A DNA stretch of 64,000 nucleotides from Mucilaginibacter phenanthrenivorans (GTDB lineage: Bacteria > Bacteroidota > Bacteroidia > Sphingobacteriales > Sphingobacteriaceae). Below, piece by piece: positions 18,433 to 27,994 of this stretch. A program made the position numbers and the translations under genes. Numbering within the stretch: the first letter of the stretch is position 1; every line of letters begins with the position of its first letter. The DNA is taken from contig NZ_JAHVAP010000008.1 in the NCBI RefSeq assembly GCF_024721155.1, forward strand, positions 372,001-436,000, given 5' to 3'. The notes under the pieces are model-generated. The model was not told the DNA's origin. It saw only the letters and a list, made by a program, of their open reading frames with translations, and searched no databases.

Positions 18433-19545
18433 ATGAAAAAGATATCACGTATCAGGTTAATGTTTTTCTTGGCAGGTTGCCTTTTTTCAGCCTGTACGAA
18501 AATGGATGCGACATACAAGCAATTTGTTGTGCGGGGGGGATTAACCTACGCTGGAAAGGCTACGTCGCCAAAGGCCTATTCCGGCCTAAACCGGGTGAAG
18601 ATTGCATGGCTAAGGGGGGCGGATCCCTCCGTTATAAAAGCCAAAGTTTTCTGGAACAATTACCTGGATTCCGTAGCTGTTGATATTCCGCCCTCGGGAG
18701 ACACGATAAGTGTAATGATTGATAATTTGTTGGAGAAAAACTATACGTTTGTTATCCGCACCTATGACGGCAGGGGAAATTCTTCCATACCCGTAGAAGT
18801 AGTGGGCGGATCTTACGGGGCAAAGTATCAGGCACAGTTGTTAACCCGGCCCGTAAACTCTACCGTAATAAATGCCCACGGAAAACTTACCATTAATTGG
18901 GGCGGTGCTGATGTTTCAAACGGCGCCTTCGCATCAGAAGTTAAGTACACAGATATCTCAGGGAATGTTAAATATCAAACATTTCCGGTAACTTCTAAAA
19001 CTTCCGAAATACTTGATCTTAAACCCAATACAAGTTATCAATTCAGAACGATCTTTAAACCAGATTCCCTGAGCATTGATAATTTTTACACCAGCTATTT
19101 AGATGGCGGTATATTCTCGTTTGATAAGAAGGACTGGAGTATTATTGACTTTTCTTCCCAACATCCGGGTGGCGATAACGCTGTAACCAATTTCATTGAC
19201 GGTACTGATGCAACACGCTGGCATACATGTGCCGGATGCTCAAGTTATCCCCATTTCGCAACGATAGACATGGGGGTGGAGCGAATAATTACCCAATTTG
19301 GCGTTTGGCGCACCACTTTTGAAACTGGTGGTGATGATCGCGGCCCCGATAAATTCCAGTTTTTAACCAGCACCGACCGTTTAAACTGGGTAAATCAGGG
19401 CACATTTAATTTTAACCGTTTAATTAATGGCGAACAACGGTATCTGACTACTAATAATCCAAGGGCGAGGTATTTTAAGTTTGTCGGCATAAGCGGACCA
19501 CAGGATTATATGGTTATGGGTGAAATAAGCGCATATGGTTTATGA
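18433..19545 (+). CDS. Surface lipoprotein with DUF4998 and discoidin-like domains
   Basis: A 370-residue protein with a lipoprotein signal (FFLAGCLFSACTK). The N-terminal half fits DUF4998, two fibronectin/Ig-like folds (GLNRVKIAWLRGADPSVIKAKVFWN, YTFVIRTYDGRGNSS). The C-terminal ~140 residues look like an F5/8 type C domain (ATRWHTCAGCSSYPHFATIDMG, QFGVWRT, FQFLTSTDRLNWV, ARYFKFVG). It is probably a second glycan-binding surface protein of the SusCD system and the last gene of the operon. No enzyme is linked to the locus, so the target glycan cannot be read from it. Confidence 0.85.
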   Translation: MKKISRIRLMFFLAGCLFSACTKMDATYKQFVVRGGLTYAGKATSPKAYSGLNRVKIAWLRGADPSVIKAKVFWNNYLDSVAVDIPPSGDTISVMIDNLLEKNYTFVIRTYDGRGNSSIPVEVVGGSYGAKYQAQLLTRPVNSTVINAHGKLTINWGGADVSNGAFASEVKYTDISGNVKYQTFPVTSKTSEILDLKPNTSYQFRTIFKPDSLSIDNFYTSYLDGGIFSFDKKDWSIIDFSSQHPGGDNAVTNFIDGTDATRWHTCAGCSSYPHFATIDMGVERIITQFGVWRTTFETGGDDRGPDKFQFLTSTDRLNWVNQGTFNFNRLINGEQRYLTTNNPRARYFKFVGISGPQDYMVMGEISAYGL

Positions 19546-19710
19546 CATAGCTTATCCAGTTCAGTGGTCCGACTGATGACTATCTTTGCCAGTTCAGCAA
19601 GAGCGATGTCCGGAGCCCCGGTAGTTTTCTGGTAGTGTATCAAAACTGTTGTTAGTTACACAGCTAATTGAAAACCAACAACATATTAAAATTAGTGAAT
19701 AAAAAAACAT

Positions 19711-19749
19711 GAAAGCGAGTGGTATTGAGGTACCATCCGCTTTCTTTTT
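19711..19749 (+). terminator. Rho-independent terminator of the SusC/SusD operon
   Basis: GAAAGCG (19711-19717) pairs with CGCTTTC (19738-19744), and TGGTA pairs with TACCA inside, with a small internal bulge. A run of five T follows. It lies 166 bases after the last operon stop. Confidence 0.75.
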
Positions 19750-19869
19750 ATAACTTACATGCTACCTGAATACTTGAACCTTTATGTTACGTATCAAACC
19801 TGTTGTTGATGAAAAATGTACCTATCGTAAAAGTTAACTATAAAGTTTGGTATTGCCTGCTGGAAGCGG

Positions 19870-20335
19870 CGTTAATGCTGTAAAATCTGTAAGAGGAGGT
19901 TTTTGTTCTTTATAGAACCAATGTTTATAATCCAGGGCTAAATTCGGAGATCGTTTTGCTCCTTAAGGAGGGATGCGGGATCAGGAGCATTGCCCGGATC
20001 GTAAAGGTTTCACTAGGTACGGTCATTAGCCTGATAAAACAACTGGCTAAGACGATCAAAAAACTGCATTGGTCAGGAACAGGATCTATGAAGTTGATGA
20101 ATTGAAGACTTATATCAGCAAAGAAGCAGGGAATCCTGGGTAATTTATGCAGTTGACCGGGCGACAGGGGAGGTGGTAGATTTAAAGGTTAACGGCAGAA
20201 ATAAAAAGAACATTAAAAACGACTTAAGCATCTGGTAGCAAAAAAAAGAGGTGAAGCAGGCTTATTTGGCGATCTGCTTTTATCTCCAAACATAGAGCCG
20301 TTCATTGTTTATACAGCTAATAATTTGGTCTTATG
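19870..20335 (+). pseudogene. Decayed IS1-like transposase
   Basis: Pieces of an IS1-type transposase can be followed in changing frames. They are a zinc-finger-like CKICKRRFLF near 19880, an HTH segment (NPGLNSEIVLLLKEGCGIRSIARIVKVSLGTVISL) and the start of the catalytic domain (RIYEVDELKTYI). Then come VIYAVDRATGEVVDLKV and a final LLLSPNIEPFIVYT near 20290. At least two frameshifts and several stops interrupt it, so it is inactive. No terminal inverted repeats were identified. It marks an old insertion between the uptake locus and the polysaccharide operon. Confidence 0.7.
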
Positions 20336-20368
20336 AATGGATATTGACTCAGGCATATACAAATACGC

Positions 20369-20404
20369 TTAATGCAAGTTATTTCATCAAATAACCTGCA
20401 TTAA
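20369..20404. repeat. Inverted repeat/hairpin downstream of the IS1-like remnant
   Basis: TTAATGCAAGTTATTT and AAATAACCTGCATTAA pair over 16 positions with one mismatch around a CATC loop. There is no T tract on either side. It could be a decayed insertion-sequence end or a termination structure. Between here and 20853 I see nothing else. Confidence 0.45.
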
Positions 20405-20853
20405 AATAAGTAACTTTCAGGTAAGGTAGGGAAAACCGGTCACTGTGGAAGATCATCTCCCGCCACTCCCAGAATCTCCAAGGCTGTATGGTGAAAGTTC
20501 AATAAAGCTGGTTTCACCGGTATCTTTATACAGTTTTTGTCCGGATCACCAAGTCTTTCGCTTTAGCCATCAATACACAAGATCCGATATTACCTATGAA
20601 TCTGCCAATTTTTTCTGAGGCATTTATAACAATAATAATTTTTAATCGGCAACCAGAAAAAGACTGTTCGCATCAAAAAAGTTCTGGGTACCCGACTCTG
20701 TTTAATTTTACAATAAGGGCAATTGAAACTTAGGGTATTTAATGACATGTTTTATTGCCAGGGTACTTTTGATCCGAATAAATTTGCAAAATTTCAATAA
20801 AAAAGCTTTCAATAAAATATTTGTCGGCGAACCGCAGTTCACCAACCGAGCTA

Positions 20854-22203
20854 TTATTTACCCTTTAATTGAGCCATTATTCTTACTGTTTGCAAAATAA
20901 TGTTCAAATCAATATTTAACTTAATGTTGTTTAAATAAATTAGGTCATATCGGACACGATGTCTCATTTCCTGCATGTTTTCAGCGTATCCGTAATTTAC
21001 CTGGCCAATTGATGTAAGTCCCGGTTTAATTCTAAGCAATTTTTTATAATTAGGCGCTTCCACCAGCAGTTGTTCAATAAAGAACTGGCGCTCTGGCCTG
21101 GGTCCAACGATGGACATATCCCCTTTTAAAACGTTCCAAAATTGAGGCAACTCATCTAACCTTGACTTTCTCATAAATTTGCCCCATTGCGTGATGCGCG
21201 GGTCATTATCGCTGGACAATTGGGGCCCCAATGCCTCGGAATTTACAAACATGCTTCGGAACTTGTATATATAAAAAGGTTTATTACCCCTTCCAATCCT
21301 TTCCTGCCGATAAAAAATCGGACCCTTTGAAGTTAATTTAGTAATAATCGCTAATGATACAAATACCGGAAATCCTATAATTGTAACCAGCAGGGAAAAG
21401 AGGATGTCAAAGCTGCGTTTGAAAAATACGATTTTCATACTTAGCTGCGGGGTAGACGTTAGTTGAATAACAGGCAGGTTATCATAATTTATAACACTGG
21501 CGAAATTGTTACTTAAGAAGAGGTCAGAAACCAATTTTATCTTGGTATGATTTTCGTCGCCCCGGTCCACCAGCCTTTGCAACAATGGTGCGTCCATATC
21601 CCTGTAACAAACAAAGATCTCATCAGCTTCCTTTTCAAATAATTTATCAAGTACAAGCTCATCTGAAAAGATTTGCATCTCCTGTTCCGAAATAAAGTCT
21701 ATAAAATGATAGCCATATTCAGGATGCTTTTGAAATGCCTTTATTAATTTATCGGCTATATTTTTGTCGCCAATCAAAAGAATGTGTCGCCTGTTAAATC
21801 CTTTTTTTCTAATATAATCAAGGGTAAAAAAGATAATGGAACGTTCTATAATGAGCAGGATCAAAAACAAGCTGTAAGTAAAAAACATCTCCCAGCGGCT
21901 TACTTCATAAAACTTAAAAAAGTAGACTACGCAGAGCACCGTCAACGACTGGTAAATAAGAGAAGTCAAAATTCTATTAATGTTTGCGCTTAAAACCAAT
22001 GGTCTGTGAATAACATAATTCCTGGTCAGGGAGGATATGGTTATCCAGGCCATATTGCTTAATAGTAAAAAAATAGAGGAGCTTATCTCATTAGAAAAGT
22101 AGTTAAATACCAGCAAATGAGCACAGTGCAGGGCTATGTTTAATACGATCAGGTCAGATAAAAATGTAACCGGGGGCAGAAGTTTTGAGTATTTAATCTT
22201 CAT
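20854..22203 (-). CDS. Polyprenyl glycosyl-phosphotransferase (initiating sugar-phosphate transferase)
   Basis: The start is set at the ATG at 22203 (MKIKYSKLLPP), giving 449 residues; the frame extends 29 codons upstream only to a TTG. The N-terminal half has about four membrane helices and a CoA-binding-like domain (HILLIGDKNIADKLIKAFQ). The C-terminal half is the bacterial sugar transferase domain: KRSFDILFSL, FYRQERIGRGNKPFYIYKFRSM, DELPQFWNVLKGDMSIVGPRPER, KPGLTSIGQVN. It should load the first sugar-1-phosphate onto undecaprenyl phosphate, starting the exopolysaccharide repeat unit. It is the last gene of the operon that begins at 34301. Confidence 0.93.
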   Translation of the reverse strand: MKIKYSKLLPPVTFLSDLIVLNIALHCAHLLVFNYFSNEISSSIFLLLSNMAWITISSLTRNYVIHRPLVLSANINRILTSLIYQSLTVLCVVYFFKFYEVSRWEMFFTYSLFLILLIIERSIIFFTLDYIRKKGFNRRHILLIGDKNIADKLIKAFQKHPEYGYHFIDFISEQEMQIFSDELVLDKLFEKEADEIFVCYRDMDAPLLQRLVDRGDENHTKIKLVSDLFLSNNFASVINYDNLPVIQLTSTPQLSMKIVFFKRSFDILFSLLVTIIGFPVFVSLAIITKLTSKGPIFYRQERIGRGNKPFYIYKFRSMFVNSEALGPQLSSDNDPRITQWGKFMRKSRLDELPQFWNVLKGDMSIVGPRPERQFFIEQLLVEAPNYKKLLRIKPGLTSIGQVNYGYAENMQEMRHRVRYDLIYLNNIKLNIDLNIILQTVRIMAQLKGK

Positions 22204-22323
22204 AGGATAAGGTGCTGCAAAGGTAGTTATTTTCAAATTATGAAAAAAAATTATTATGAAATTTATTTTTTTTCTTACCAATACGCACAATGACTATGGA
22301 ACGCTACATTCGAACTTTAGTTT

Positions 22324-23436
22324 TTATTTTTTTTTATCCTCCATTTTTGTATTTATAAAGCTTGAAATTTCCTTTTTAAACCTGCTTGTAGAAAATCCTT
22401 GTGCATGGGTAATAATTTCGTTACAATTAAATGACCCTTGTATGACATCGAATAATTCAACAGCCTTTTTGATCGCAGTTGCAGATTGTTCACAAAAAAA
22501 TATACCCGTTTTATTTTCAATGACACTTTCAACTGCGCCACCTTTTTTATAGGCTATAACCGGCGTGCCGCACGCCTGCGCTTCTACCGGCAAAATCCCA
22601 AAATCCTCCTCCGCTGCAAAAACAAATGCTTTGGCATCCCCTAAATATTGCTTTAAAACATTAAATGGTTGATAGCCCAACAAAATAGTATTCGGCCCGG
22701 CCAGTTTGCTTACCTTTTTAAAATCAGGCCCGTCACCTATTACATATAATTTTTTATCAGGCATCTGGGTAAATGCACTTACAATAAGGTCAATTTTTTT
22801 ATAAGGGACAAACCTGGAACAGGTAACATAAAAGTCCTTTTTTTCAAATACGGGCGTAAAATCCTCGGTAGCGACATTCGGGTATATAACCGTACTTTCC
22901 CGGTTATATACTTTTTTTATACGTCGGGCTATATAATGGGAATTCGCAATAAAATGATCAACCCTGTTGGTGCTTATGATATCCCATTGCCGTATACGGT
23001 GCAGCAAATACTTTGCTATGAAACCTTTAAATCCTTTATTTAATCCCGTTTCCCTCAAATACTGATGATGAAGGTCCCAGGCATACCTGATTGGCGAATG
23101 ACAGTAACAAATGTGAAGTTGATTTGAGCCTGTTAAGGCGCCTTTTGCAACAGCATGTGATGAGGATATAACGAGATCATAGGCCGATAAATCAAACTGC
23201 TCGATCGCCAAAGGAAACAAGGGCAGGTAAGTGCGGTATTTTGTTTTGGCAAACGGTAAATTCTGGATAAACGAAGTGGTAACTTTATGGCCGGATAGTC
23301 CTAACGTTTTAATAGTTTCATCCCGGGCAACCAGCGTATAAATATCAGCATCAGGATAAAGGGCGGCTATTTCCTTAAAAACATTTTCGGAGCCGCCAAT
23401 AACAGTAAGCCATTCATGAACTAATGCAACTTTCAA
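22324..23436 (-). CDS. Glycosyltransferase family 4
   Basis: A 370-residue GT-B transferase. The start codon appears to be TTG at 23436, because MKVALVHEWLTVIGGSE is the normal N-terminus and no in-frame ATG lies upstream. The acceptor domain contains YCHSPIRYAWDLHHQYL. The nucleotide-sugar domain has CSRFVPYKKIDLIVSAF and the EX7E-type motif in FAAEEDFGILPVEAQACGTPVIAYKKGG. It is probably a mannosyl- or related transferase adding one sugar to the lipid-linked unit; the donor cannot be told. There are 120 bases between it and the initiating transferase. Confidence 0.9.
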   Translation of the reverse strand: MKVALVHEWLTVIGGSENVFKEIAALYPDADIYTLVARDETIKTLGLSGHKVTTSFIQNLPFAKTKYRTYLPLFPLAIEQFDLSAYDLVISSSHAVAKGALTGSNQLHICYCHSPIRYAWDLHHQYLRETGLNKGFKGFIAKYLLHRIRQWDIISTNRVDHFIANSHYIARRIKKVYNRESTVIYPNVATEDFTPVFEKKDFYVTCSRFVPYKKIDLIVSAFTQMPDKKLYVIGDGPDFKKVSKLAGPNTILLGYQPFNVLKQYLGDAKAFVFAAEEDFGILPVEAQACGTPVIAYKKGGAVESVIENKTGIFFCEQSATAIKKAVELFDVIQGSFNCNEIITHAQGFSTSRFKKEISSFINTKMEDKKK

Positions 23437-23462
23437 ATTTTTATTATTATATAGGTTAAAAA

Positions 23463-24575
23463 TTATAGTTTAACCGCTAGTAATCTGTTTAGTTTTTTGG
23501 TAAATACAAGCGTGTTATACAATGTTTTAGTATTGGAGAATTGTGTAAAGGCCAAAGCACTTTTTGCTTCGGGCAACATAGCCATAACAGTGTTTATAGC
23601 CGTCAGTAGAGAATCCCGATCTTCAAAAGAAATTGCCCCGGTGTTGGCTGCTATCTCTTTTAAGCCCCCCCGGCTGCGAGCAAAGGTAATGCATGAGCAA
23701 GTCATCAGCTCGGTTGCTACTATTCCAAATGCCTCATTTAGATCGGAAGGTATCACCCCAAAATGAATATTGTAATCATTAACAAGTTGAGGAATGTTAT
23801 CCGAGCTGCCCGTAAAATTCACATTTGCAGGGGCCTCTTTTTTCAATGACTCATAATAAACCAATGAATCATCAACCGGGTCGCCGACTATATAAAATTG
23901 ACACTCATTATAAACCCGGGCGATATCGATAATGAGCTCGAATCCTTTTCCCGAATAAATTCGGCCTACCGATATAAAGTTAAACTGGGTTTGCTGATCA
24001 GTAAACCTGTTCTTAAACTCCAATCCTTCATACTTTTTTGCCAGGCCAGGTTCGATAACATGTAATTTTTTAGCTGCAAATAATGTGTTTGATCCTATAT
24101 AGTTTAAAAAGCCGTTTAATAAAAATTCGGATGTAAACACCAGGGCATAGGTATTTGGCTGATTGTTTAATAACTTTAAAAGGAGCTTACCGCCGTTTGA
24201 AAAATCAAGATGTACGTGATAAATAAATTTACGCCTTATAAAAAATGATATAAAATAGAACAGGATAAAATACCGTGGCCCGTTAATATAAATAATATCG
24301 GCTTTGCAAACGTTTTTTATAATGCTCAAAATGCGTATATAATGCAGCATTAGTTTTAGAGAGTCAAATACCGATTTCTTTTCGTTAGTGAGTTTTAAGG
24401 CTGGCAGGTAATGGAAGTTTGCCCTTGTTACATTGTTTTCAATATACCCCCCTTGCGGAACCGCTACCGTGCAATCATAACCCAGGCGAACAAGGGAATT
24501 GATAAGGTCGATCAAAACGCTTTGGCCGCCGCCCATTTTATTATATTGATCTACCAGTAAAACCCTTTGCTTCAT
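23463..24575 (-). CDS. Glycosyltransferase family 4
   Basis: A 370-residue GT-B protein with ATG start. The N-terminal domain opens VLLVDQYNKMGGGQSVLIDLINSL. The donor domain has FISVGRIYSGKGFELIIDIA and the EX7E-like stretch EAFGIVATELMTCSCITFARSRGG. Its ATG overlaps the stop of the preceding Wzy gene as ATGA, which points to coupled translation. Sugar specificity is unknown. Confidence 0.87.
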   Translation of the reverse strand: MKQRVLLVDQYNKMGGGQSVLIDLINSLVRLGYDCTVAVPQGGYIENNVTRANFHYLPALKLTNEKKSVFDSLKLMLHYIRILSIIKNVCKADIIYINGPRYFILFYFISFFIRRKFIYHVHLDFSNGGKLLLKLLNNQPNTYALVFTSEFLLNGFLNYIGSNTLFAAKKLHVIEPGLAKKYEGLEFKNRFTDQQTQFNFISVGRIYSGKGFELIIDIARVYNECQFYIVGDPVDDSLVYYESLKKEAPANVNFTGSSDNIPQLVNDYNIHFGVIPSDLNEAFGIVATELMTCSCITFARSRGGLKEIAANTGAISFEDRDSLLTAINTVMAMLPEAKSALAFTQFSNTKTLYNTLVFTKKLNRLLAVKL

Positions 24576-25936
24576 TTTTTATAACTTGTTTGTAAATAGC
24601 CATTACCCTCACTGGCCGCTGATTCATTGTAATATTTAATATAGCAAAGCCCTAAAGCGATAAAAACCCACAGATAAAGTGAATATGCCGGCGCTATAGA
24701 AAGCATAGCCAAAAAGTTGAATAGTGTGCCTAATAAAAACATTTGGTTATACTTGCTTTTATTTTTGTTGATCCAGAACTTCCTTAACGCCCCGCCTAAA
24801 AAAGCAAGGAATGAAAGGCCACCAATTACTCCTTGATCTGCCAGCACGCACGAAAATGAATTTTGTGGAAATATGCCAGGGCTAAGCATTTCGCCAAACT
24901 CCCTGATACCCATTTTAAACTCATATATATACATGTAATACATGCTGTTACCTACGCCAACACCGGTTACCCAATGATCTTTAAATATTTCGATACCTAT
25001 TGATGATGTGTAGCTCCGGTAGCTGCCACTATCGGTGGTGGTTTCGGGCACTGAAAGGAAGCCTGATAGTTTAGATACAAATATGTATTCAAAAACAGGG
25101 TAAAGATCAAAGTAAAGCAGCGCGAAATAGCCTAGTAGCAATAAAACAACTAAAGTAAAAACAATACCCATCTTTATTTTAAACGACGTTTTAAAAAGAA
25201 AAACAGCACTTGATAAAATGAGCACAAAGCCAAACATTGCTGTTGAAAACGTAAGTAATAACGATAAAACATTAATGACCATTACAAGGTACCAGAAGTA
25301 CTTTTTAAACATATGTCTTGTATACCATCCTATTAAACAAATCCAGGCCTGGTATAAAATGTAAAAGCTTGGCTCCTGCGAAAAGCCGGAACTGCGAAAA
25401 TTATAATACGTTTTATTTTGAATAAAAGACGGCAACAAAATGACAACATCCTTAACAAATAATGCAAACAACGAACAGATGGCTATAAACGTTCCTATCA
25501 GTACAATGTATTTCAGGATCTTTTCAAAGCGCTCATAAATGTATTTCGAAATAACAATGGCGTTAAACGCCGTGAAGTTAAAAAACATGTATATGAGCTG
25601 CAGAAACGGAAATACATAATAGTTAAACTTAAATGATTCCGCATCCGGATAGCGATAGAAAAAGCCACTTGGATATCCTAAAAATATATTGGAGTATAAA
25701 TAACTGATTACAGGCGACACCACAAAAAAACAACAGGCTGCTAATGATACGCTATTGGCAAATTTAAATCTGTCAATAAACGCTATCTCGATAAAAAGCA
25801 GTGTCAAAGCTAATAGTTCGTAAATTTTAAATACCCCACCAACTTTAATAATAGGAAACGACTGAAAACCTATCAATAGCACTATAAGTACAACAATGCC
25901 ATCTTTAAAACTACGTTCCTTTGTTACAGCAGTCAT
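24572..25936 (-). CDS. O-antigen polymerase/ligase-like membrane protein (Wzy)
   Basis: A 454-residue integral membrane protein with about ten to twelve hydrophobic helices and a large periplasmic loop with GIEIFKDHWVTGVGVGNSMYY. That loop resembles the Wzy_C/O-antigen ligase signature (H and G-x-G near a helix end). Position among glycosyltransferases and a flippase supports a role as the repeat-unit polymerase. Primary sequence of Wzy proteins is poorly conserved, so the call rests on topology, loop motif and context. Confidence 0.8.
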   Translation of the reverse strand: MTAVTKERSFKDGIVVLIVLLIGFQSFPIIKVGGVFKIYELLALTLLFIEIAFIDRFKFANSVSLAACCFFVVSPVISYLYSNIFLGYPSGFFYRYPDAESFKFNYYVFPFLQLIYMFFNFTAFNAIVISKYIYERFEKILKYIVLIGTFIAICSLFALFVKDVVILLPSFIQNKTYYNFRSSGFSQEPSFYILYQAWICLIGWYTRHMFKKYFWYLVMVINVLSLLLTFSTAMFGFVLILSSAVFLFKTSFKIKMGIVFTLVVLLLLGYFALLYFDLYPVFEYIFVSKLSGFLSVPETTTDSGSYRSYTSSIGIEIFKDHWVTGVGVGNSMYYMYIYEFKMGIREFGEMLSPGIFPQNSFSCVLADQGVIGGLSFLAFLGGALRKFWINKNKSKYNQMFLLGTLFNFLAMLSIAPAYSLYLWVFIALGLCYIKYYNESAASEGNGYLQTSYKK

Positions 25937-25946
25937 TGTTATTCAT

Positions 25947-26828
25947 TTATAACTTAAAGCCTTCGCGCAGCCCTTTTAAAAGTTGGGCCCTTTGATCGGA
26001 ATCAAATTGAACATACCGTAGTATCCTTGTTACCAGTGTATAGGATAATGAACTTAAAAACTGTAAACCTTTAAAATTTTTCCTTATAAAGTATATCCTG
26101 TTCCGTGTACCGTAAAATATCGAGAATAAGGTTCTGTCGCCACCTGTAGATGAACTTTCCTTATGAAAAATATGCAGGGATGGCAATAGCTTAATCTCGT
26201 ACCCATGCAGGTAATGTGCCCGGTACATAAAGTCGGTGTCATCGTAATAAACAAAATACTTTTCGTCCATTAGGCCCACTTTTTCAAATACTTGGTTATT
26301 AAACAAAGCGAAACAAGTAGGGGCGAAATCAACATGTTTTTCAATGCTATATTGCGGCGCATCATCTGCACCTTCGCCAATACCAATAGTTGTTCCCTTG
26401 TAAAGTAGAAATTTGGCCCCGGCTACCTGGATCTTCTTATTATCAAAGAAAAATATTTTGGGGATAACAATAGCTTCGTTGTTTTGTATAGAATAATTCA
26501 GGATACTCTGCAACAGGCTGGGCTGATAAAACTCAATATCATTATTAAGCAGCAGCGTGTGGCTTGTGCCCGCTTTAACAGATAGTGCAATACCCTGGTT
26601 GTTGCCTTTCGCTACCCCAACATTCTTGTCATTTTTAATATAGGTAAACGCCGTGACGCCATTGCTTTGGGCCAATCCCTGTATCAACGCATCAGATTGT
26701 TCGTTGGGGTTGTTATCAACGATATACAAATGATAATCGGTAAAAGATTGCCCCCCGATGCTTTGAAAAAATCCAGGCAATACTTTTTCGCTGTTAAACA
26801 GTACCGTTACTAATCCAACTTTTGCCAT
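25947..26828 (-). CDS. Glycosyltransferase family 2
   Basis: A 293-residue GT-A protein (VGLVTVLFNSEKVLPGFFQSI, YIVDNNPNEQSD, KNVGVAKGNNQGI). The DxD-equivalent is in LLLNNDIEFYQP and the catalytic region in YFVYYDDTDFMYRAHYLHG. The pattern resembles rhamnosyltransferase-like GT2 enzymes. It sits 10 bases before the Wzy gene and directly after the epimerase, which may make its donor sugar. Confidence 0.88.
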   Translation of the reverse strand: MAKVGLVTVLFNSEKVLPGFFQSIGGQSFTDYHLYIVDNNPNEQSDALIQGLAQSNGVTAFTYIKNDKNVGVAKGNNQGIALSVKAGTSHTLLLNNDIEFYQPSLLQSILNYSIQNNEAIVIPKIFFFDNKKIQVAGAKFLLYKGTTIGIGEGADDAPQYSIEKHVDFAPTCFALFNNQVFEKVGLMDEKYFVYYDDTDFMYRAHYLHGYEIKLLPSLHIFHKESSSTGGDRTLFSIFYGTRNRIYFIRKNFKGLQFLSSLSYTLVTRILRYVQFDSDQRAQLLKGLREGFKL

Positions 26829-26831
26829 AAC

Positions 26832-27971
26832 TTATTTAAAAAGCCCTTTTTCTTTCATTTCGGCAATCGAATCTTCGTACTTGCCTGCACTTACCTGCTG
26901 CCCGTTAACCCATTCAACAAACCTGGCGATCCCCGTTTCAAAATCAACCGAAGGAACGAAGCCAAGCGTTTTATTGATCTTACCTAAATCGGCGTAATTG
27001 TGCCTGATATCGCCCAGACGATAGTTACCAGATATGTTAACCGGAACTTCGATGCCGTATTGCTTTATTAATGTTTTGGCAACTGTAAGTACATCGGTTG
27101 CTATACCCGCGCCAACGTTAAAAATCTGGCCGTTAGCCTCGTCATTTATAATGCCTAAATACGTGGCTTTAATAACATCATCAATAAATACAAAATCGCG
27201 GCTTTCCCTGCCATCCTCAAAAACATTGATTCCCTTGTTGTTTTTTATGAGTGTAGAAAATATGGAAAGAATGCCTGTGTAAGGGTTTGACAATGACTGC
27301 CCGGGTCCGTATACGTTTTGATACCTGAAGGCTATGGGTGCAATACCAATAGTTGGGCAAACGGTCATGATCATTTGCTCCTGGTTTTGTTTGGTAATTC
27401 CGTATACCGATGATGGGTGGATTTTTGATTCCTCATCAGTAGCCACAAGCTTTAAAGTTTGTGAATAACCTGGATGTTTTACCTCAAAATCACCATTATC
27501 CATGTAGGCCGATGTACGGTGTTCGGGATAAACATATTGATCCAGACCTTCGGCGTAATATTTACCTTCGCCATAAATAGACCGTGACGAAGCTATCACC
27601 ACTTTTTCAACCTGGTGAACGCTATTAGCCAAAATATCAAGCATTAAAGCGGTGCCCTGTACGTTGACTTCTGTATATCTTGCTATTTCGTACATAGATT
27701 GGCCCGTGCCTGTTTCGGCAGCATAGTGTACAATAACCTGCCGGCCCGCTATGGCTTTTTCCCAGTCGGCCTTTGACGTTACCGTGCCTTTTATAAAATT
27801 AACCTTATCCTTAATAGCCAAATATAACGGCGATTCATTTTCAGCATTGTCGCCGTGGATCTGGGGCGAAAGGTTATCCAACACAGTAATCTCAAATCCC
27901 TTGCTTATTAGTAGCAATGCCAGGTTGCTCCCTATAAAACCTGCCCCCCCTGTAATTAGTACTTTTTTCAT
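26832..27971 (-). CDS. NAD-dependent sugar epimerase/dehydratase (extended SDR)
   Basis: A 379-residue extended short-chain dehydrogenase: NAD motif TGGAGFIGSN, active-site SSRSIYG and the YGITK (YxxxK) motif, then YGPGQSLSNPYTGI and the late RDFVFIDDVI. It most resembles nucleotide-sugar 4-epimerases such as dTDP-L-rhamnose 4-epimerase or UDP-glucose epimerase relatives. The exact substrate cannot be fixed from sequence alone. It lies 3 bases upstream of the GT2 gene and is presumably the supplier of a special sugar for the polymer. Confidence 0.87.
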   Translation of the reverse strand: MKKVLITGGAGFIGSNLALLLISKGFEITVLDNLSPQIHGDNAENESPLYLAIKDKVNFIKGTVTSKADWEKAIAGRQVIVHYAAETGTGQSMYEIARYTEVNVQGTALMLDILANSVHQVEKVVIASSRSIYGEGKYYAEGLDQYVYPEHRTSAYMDNGDFEVKHPGYSQTLKLVATDEESKIHPSSVYGITKQNQEQMIMTVCPTIGIAPIAFRYQNVYGPGQSLSNPYTGILSIFSTLIKNNKGINVFEDGRESRDFVFIDDVIKATYLGIINDEANGQIFNVGAGIATDVLTVAKTLIKQYGIEVPVNISGNYRLGDIRHNYADLGKINKTLGFVPSVDFETGIARFVEWVNGQQVSAGKYEDSIAEMKEKGLFK

Positions 27972-27994
27972 AGTTATATTTGTCTACAGCCGTT

